Assembly (NCBI GenBank): GCA_905197585.1
Contig: CAJJZO010000114.1
Coordinates: 1 to 6,045 of the forward strand
Direction of reading: 5' to 3'
DNA length: 6,045 nt
From: an uncultured Collinsella sp.
Lineage (GTDB): Bacteria > Actinomycetota > Coriobacteriia > Coriobacteriales > Coriobacteriaceae
Shown: in pieces, positions 5,101 through 6,045 of the stretch
How positions within the stretch are numbered: the stretch's first letter is position 1
Layout: each line of letters starts with the position of its first letter
Translations under genes and position numbers: made by a program
Notes under the pieces: model-generated
The model's database searches: none
What the model was told of the DNA's origin: nothing
What the model saw: only the letters and a program-made list of their open reading frames with translations

Positions 5101-6045
5101 ATGAAACAGTACACGGTTGCTATTTTGGGCGCGACGGGAGCCGTGGGCACCCAGATGCTCGAGTGCCTCAACGAGCAGGAGTTCCCGGTTGGCAAGCTCA
5201 AGCTGTTGGCGAGCGCGCGTTCTGCGGGCAAGACCGTCGAGTTCCGCGGCGAGCAGATCGTGATCGAAGAGGCTTGTCCCGAGGCCTTTGAGGGCTGTGA
5301 CATTGTGCTTGGAGCTGCCGGCGACGACATCGCGAAGGAGCTACTGCCCGAGGCCGTCAAGCGCGGCGCCGTCGTGGTCGACAACAGCCATGCCTTCCGC
5401 ATGGATCCCGAGGTGCCGCTGGTCGTGCCCGAGATCAATGCCGACGATATCAAGTGGCATCACGGCCTTATCGCCAACCCCAACTGCGCGACCATTATCG
5501 GCCTGGTTCCCACGTGGCCACTGCATCAGCTCGCTGGTGTGAAGCGCATGATCGTCTCGACGTACCAGGCGGCTTCGGGTGCTGGCGCCCCCGGTATGGC
5601 CGAGCTCGAGGCTCAGCTGGCCGCCCTGGGCCGTGGCGAGGAGATTCCCGAGCCGCGCGCGTTTGCCGCCCAGCTCGCGAGCAACCTGATTCCGCAGATT
5701 GGCGGCGTCAAGGAGGAGGGCTTTACCTCCGAGGAGATGAAGCTGCAAAACGAGGGCCGCAAGATCATGCACCTGCCCGAGCTGCGCGTGAACTGCACCT
5801 GCGTGCGCGTGCCCGTGCTGCGTTCGCATTCCGAGAGCATTACGCTCGAGTTTGAGCGCGATATAACGGTTGAGGAGGCTCGTGCTGCGCTGGCTGCTGC
5901 TCCCGGCGTCAAGCTGGTTGACGATATGGCTGCCGAGGATGCACACGACCGCTTCCCCATGCCGATGGATACGTCCGACCAGGACCTGATTTGGGTCGGC
6001 CGCGTGCGTCGCGACATCTCGAACCCCGAGGCCGCGCGCGGCATC
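5101..6045 (+). CDS. asd: Aspartate-semialdehyde dehydrogenase, 3' end outside window
   Basis: This cytoplasmic enzyme reduces 4-aspartyl phosphate to aspartate 4-semialdehyde with NADPH, the step after aspartokinase and the branch point to diaminopimelate/lysine and homoserine. The open frame gives 315 residues to the window edge; the usual length of 335-345 means roughly 20-30 residues are missing. The dinucleotide-binding motif GATGAVG is at 10-16. VVVDNSHAFRM (91-101) and VVPEINADDI (108-117) follow. The catalytic cysteine is C129 in ANPNCATI. STYQAASGAG (153-162) is family-typical, EEMKLQNEGRKI (211-222) is the substrate-binding helix, and RVPVLRSHSE (236-245) carries the catalytic histidine H243. 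The start ATG has the strong AAAGGGGG upstream. It lies in the same direction as the aspartokinase gene, 174 bp downstream, behind a terminator. No defect is visible. Confidence 0.97.
   Translation, partial: MKQYTVAILGATGAVGTQMLECLNEQEFPVGKLKLLASARSAGKTVEFRGEQIVIEEACPEAFEGCDIVLGAAGDDIAKELLPEAVKRGAVVVDNSHAFRMDPEVPLVVPEINADDIKWHHGLIANPNCATIIGLVPTWPLHQLAGVKRMIVSTYQAASGAGAPGMAELEAQLAALGRGEEIPEPRAFAAQLASNLIPQIGGVKEEGFTSEEMKLQNEGRKIMHLPELRVNCTCVRVPVLRSHSESITLEFERDITVEEARAALAAAPGVKLVDDMAAEDAHDRFPMPMDTSDQDLIWVGRVRRDISNPEAARGI

Noticed and set aside
5341..5946. - strand open frame (201 codons) antisense to asd
   Set aside because: It is a shadow. The + strand frame from 5101 contains the complete Asd active site and simply lacks a stop because the window ends.

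Overview
The window is ordinary chromosomal DNA from a GC-rich bacterium. By eye it looks near 60% GC, with strong G/C preference at third codon positions. The gene set, the wording of the threonine synthase, aspartokinase and glycosyltransferase proteins, and the promoter and terminator layout suggest a Coriobacteriia gut actinobacterium, most likely Collinsella-like. That assignment rests on recognition alone and is tentative. Five protein genes fill most of the window and two of them are cut by its edges. I see no mobile element, CRISPR array, RNA gene, phage gene or defence system.

Left part (1-1698, + strand): the C-terminal ~223 residues of UDP-galactopyranose mutase (glf), then an overlapping family 2 glycosyltransferase. 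Glf makes UDP-galactofuranose. The translationally linked transferase probably acts in the same surface-glycan pathway, though its donor and acceptor cannot be read from sequence.

Convergent gap (1699-1916): no gene. It holds a 97-nt nested imperfect inverted repeat (1738-1834) and a compact GC-rich hairpin (1885-1904), which is a good terminator for thrC arriving from the other side.

Right part (1917-6045): three enzymes of the aspartate family of amino acids. thrC (threonine synthase, - strand) and an aspartokinase gene (+ strand) are divergent from a 103-bp shared gap carrying a 16-bp near-palindrome, a candidate operator. Downstream of the aspartokinase, a 174-bp gap holds an AT-rich hairpin, a perfect 11-bp tandem repeat, a strong GC-rich terminator, a plausible new promoter and a strong ribosome binding site. 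asd (aspartate-semialdehyde dehydrogenase) then runs off the right edge. Aspartokinase and Asd perform steps 1 and 2 from aspartate, giving the semialdehyde that feeds lysine/diaminopimelate, threonine and methionine. ThrC performs the last step to threonine. Homoserine dehydrogenase and homoserine kinase are not in the window.

I found no clear undescribed system. The observations most worth checking are non-coding: the nested palindrome at 1738-1834, the shared thrC/aspartokinase control region, and the possible alternative pairings between the aspartokinase gene and asd.
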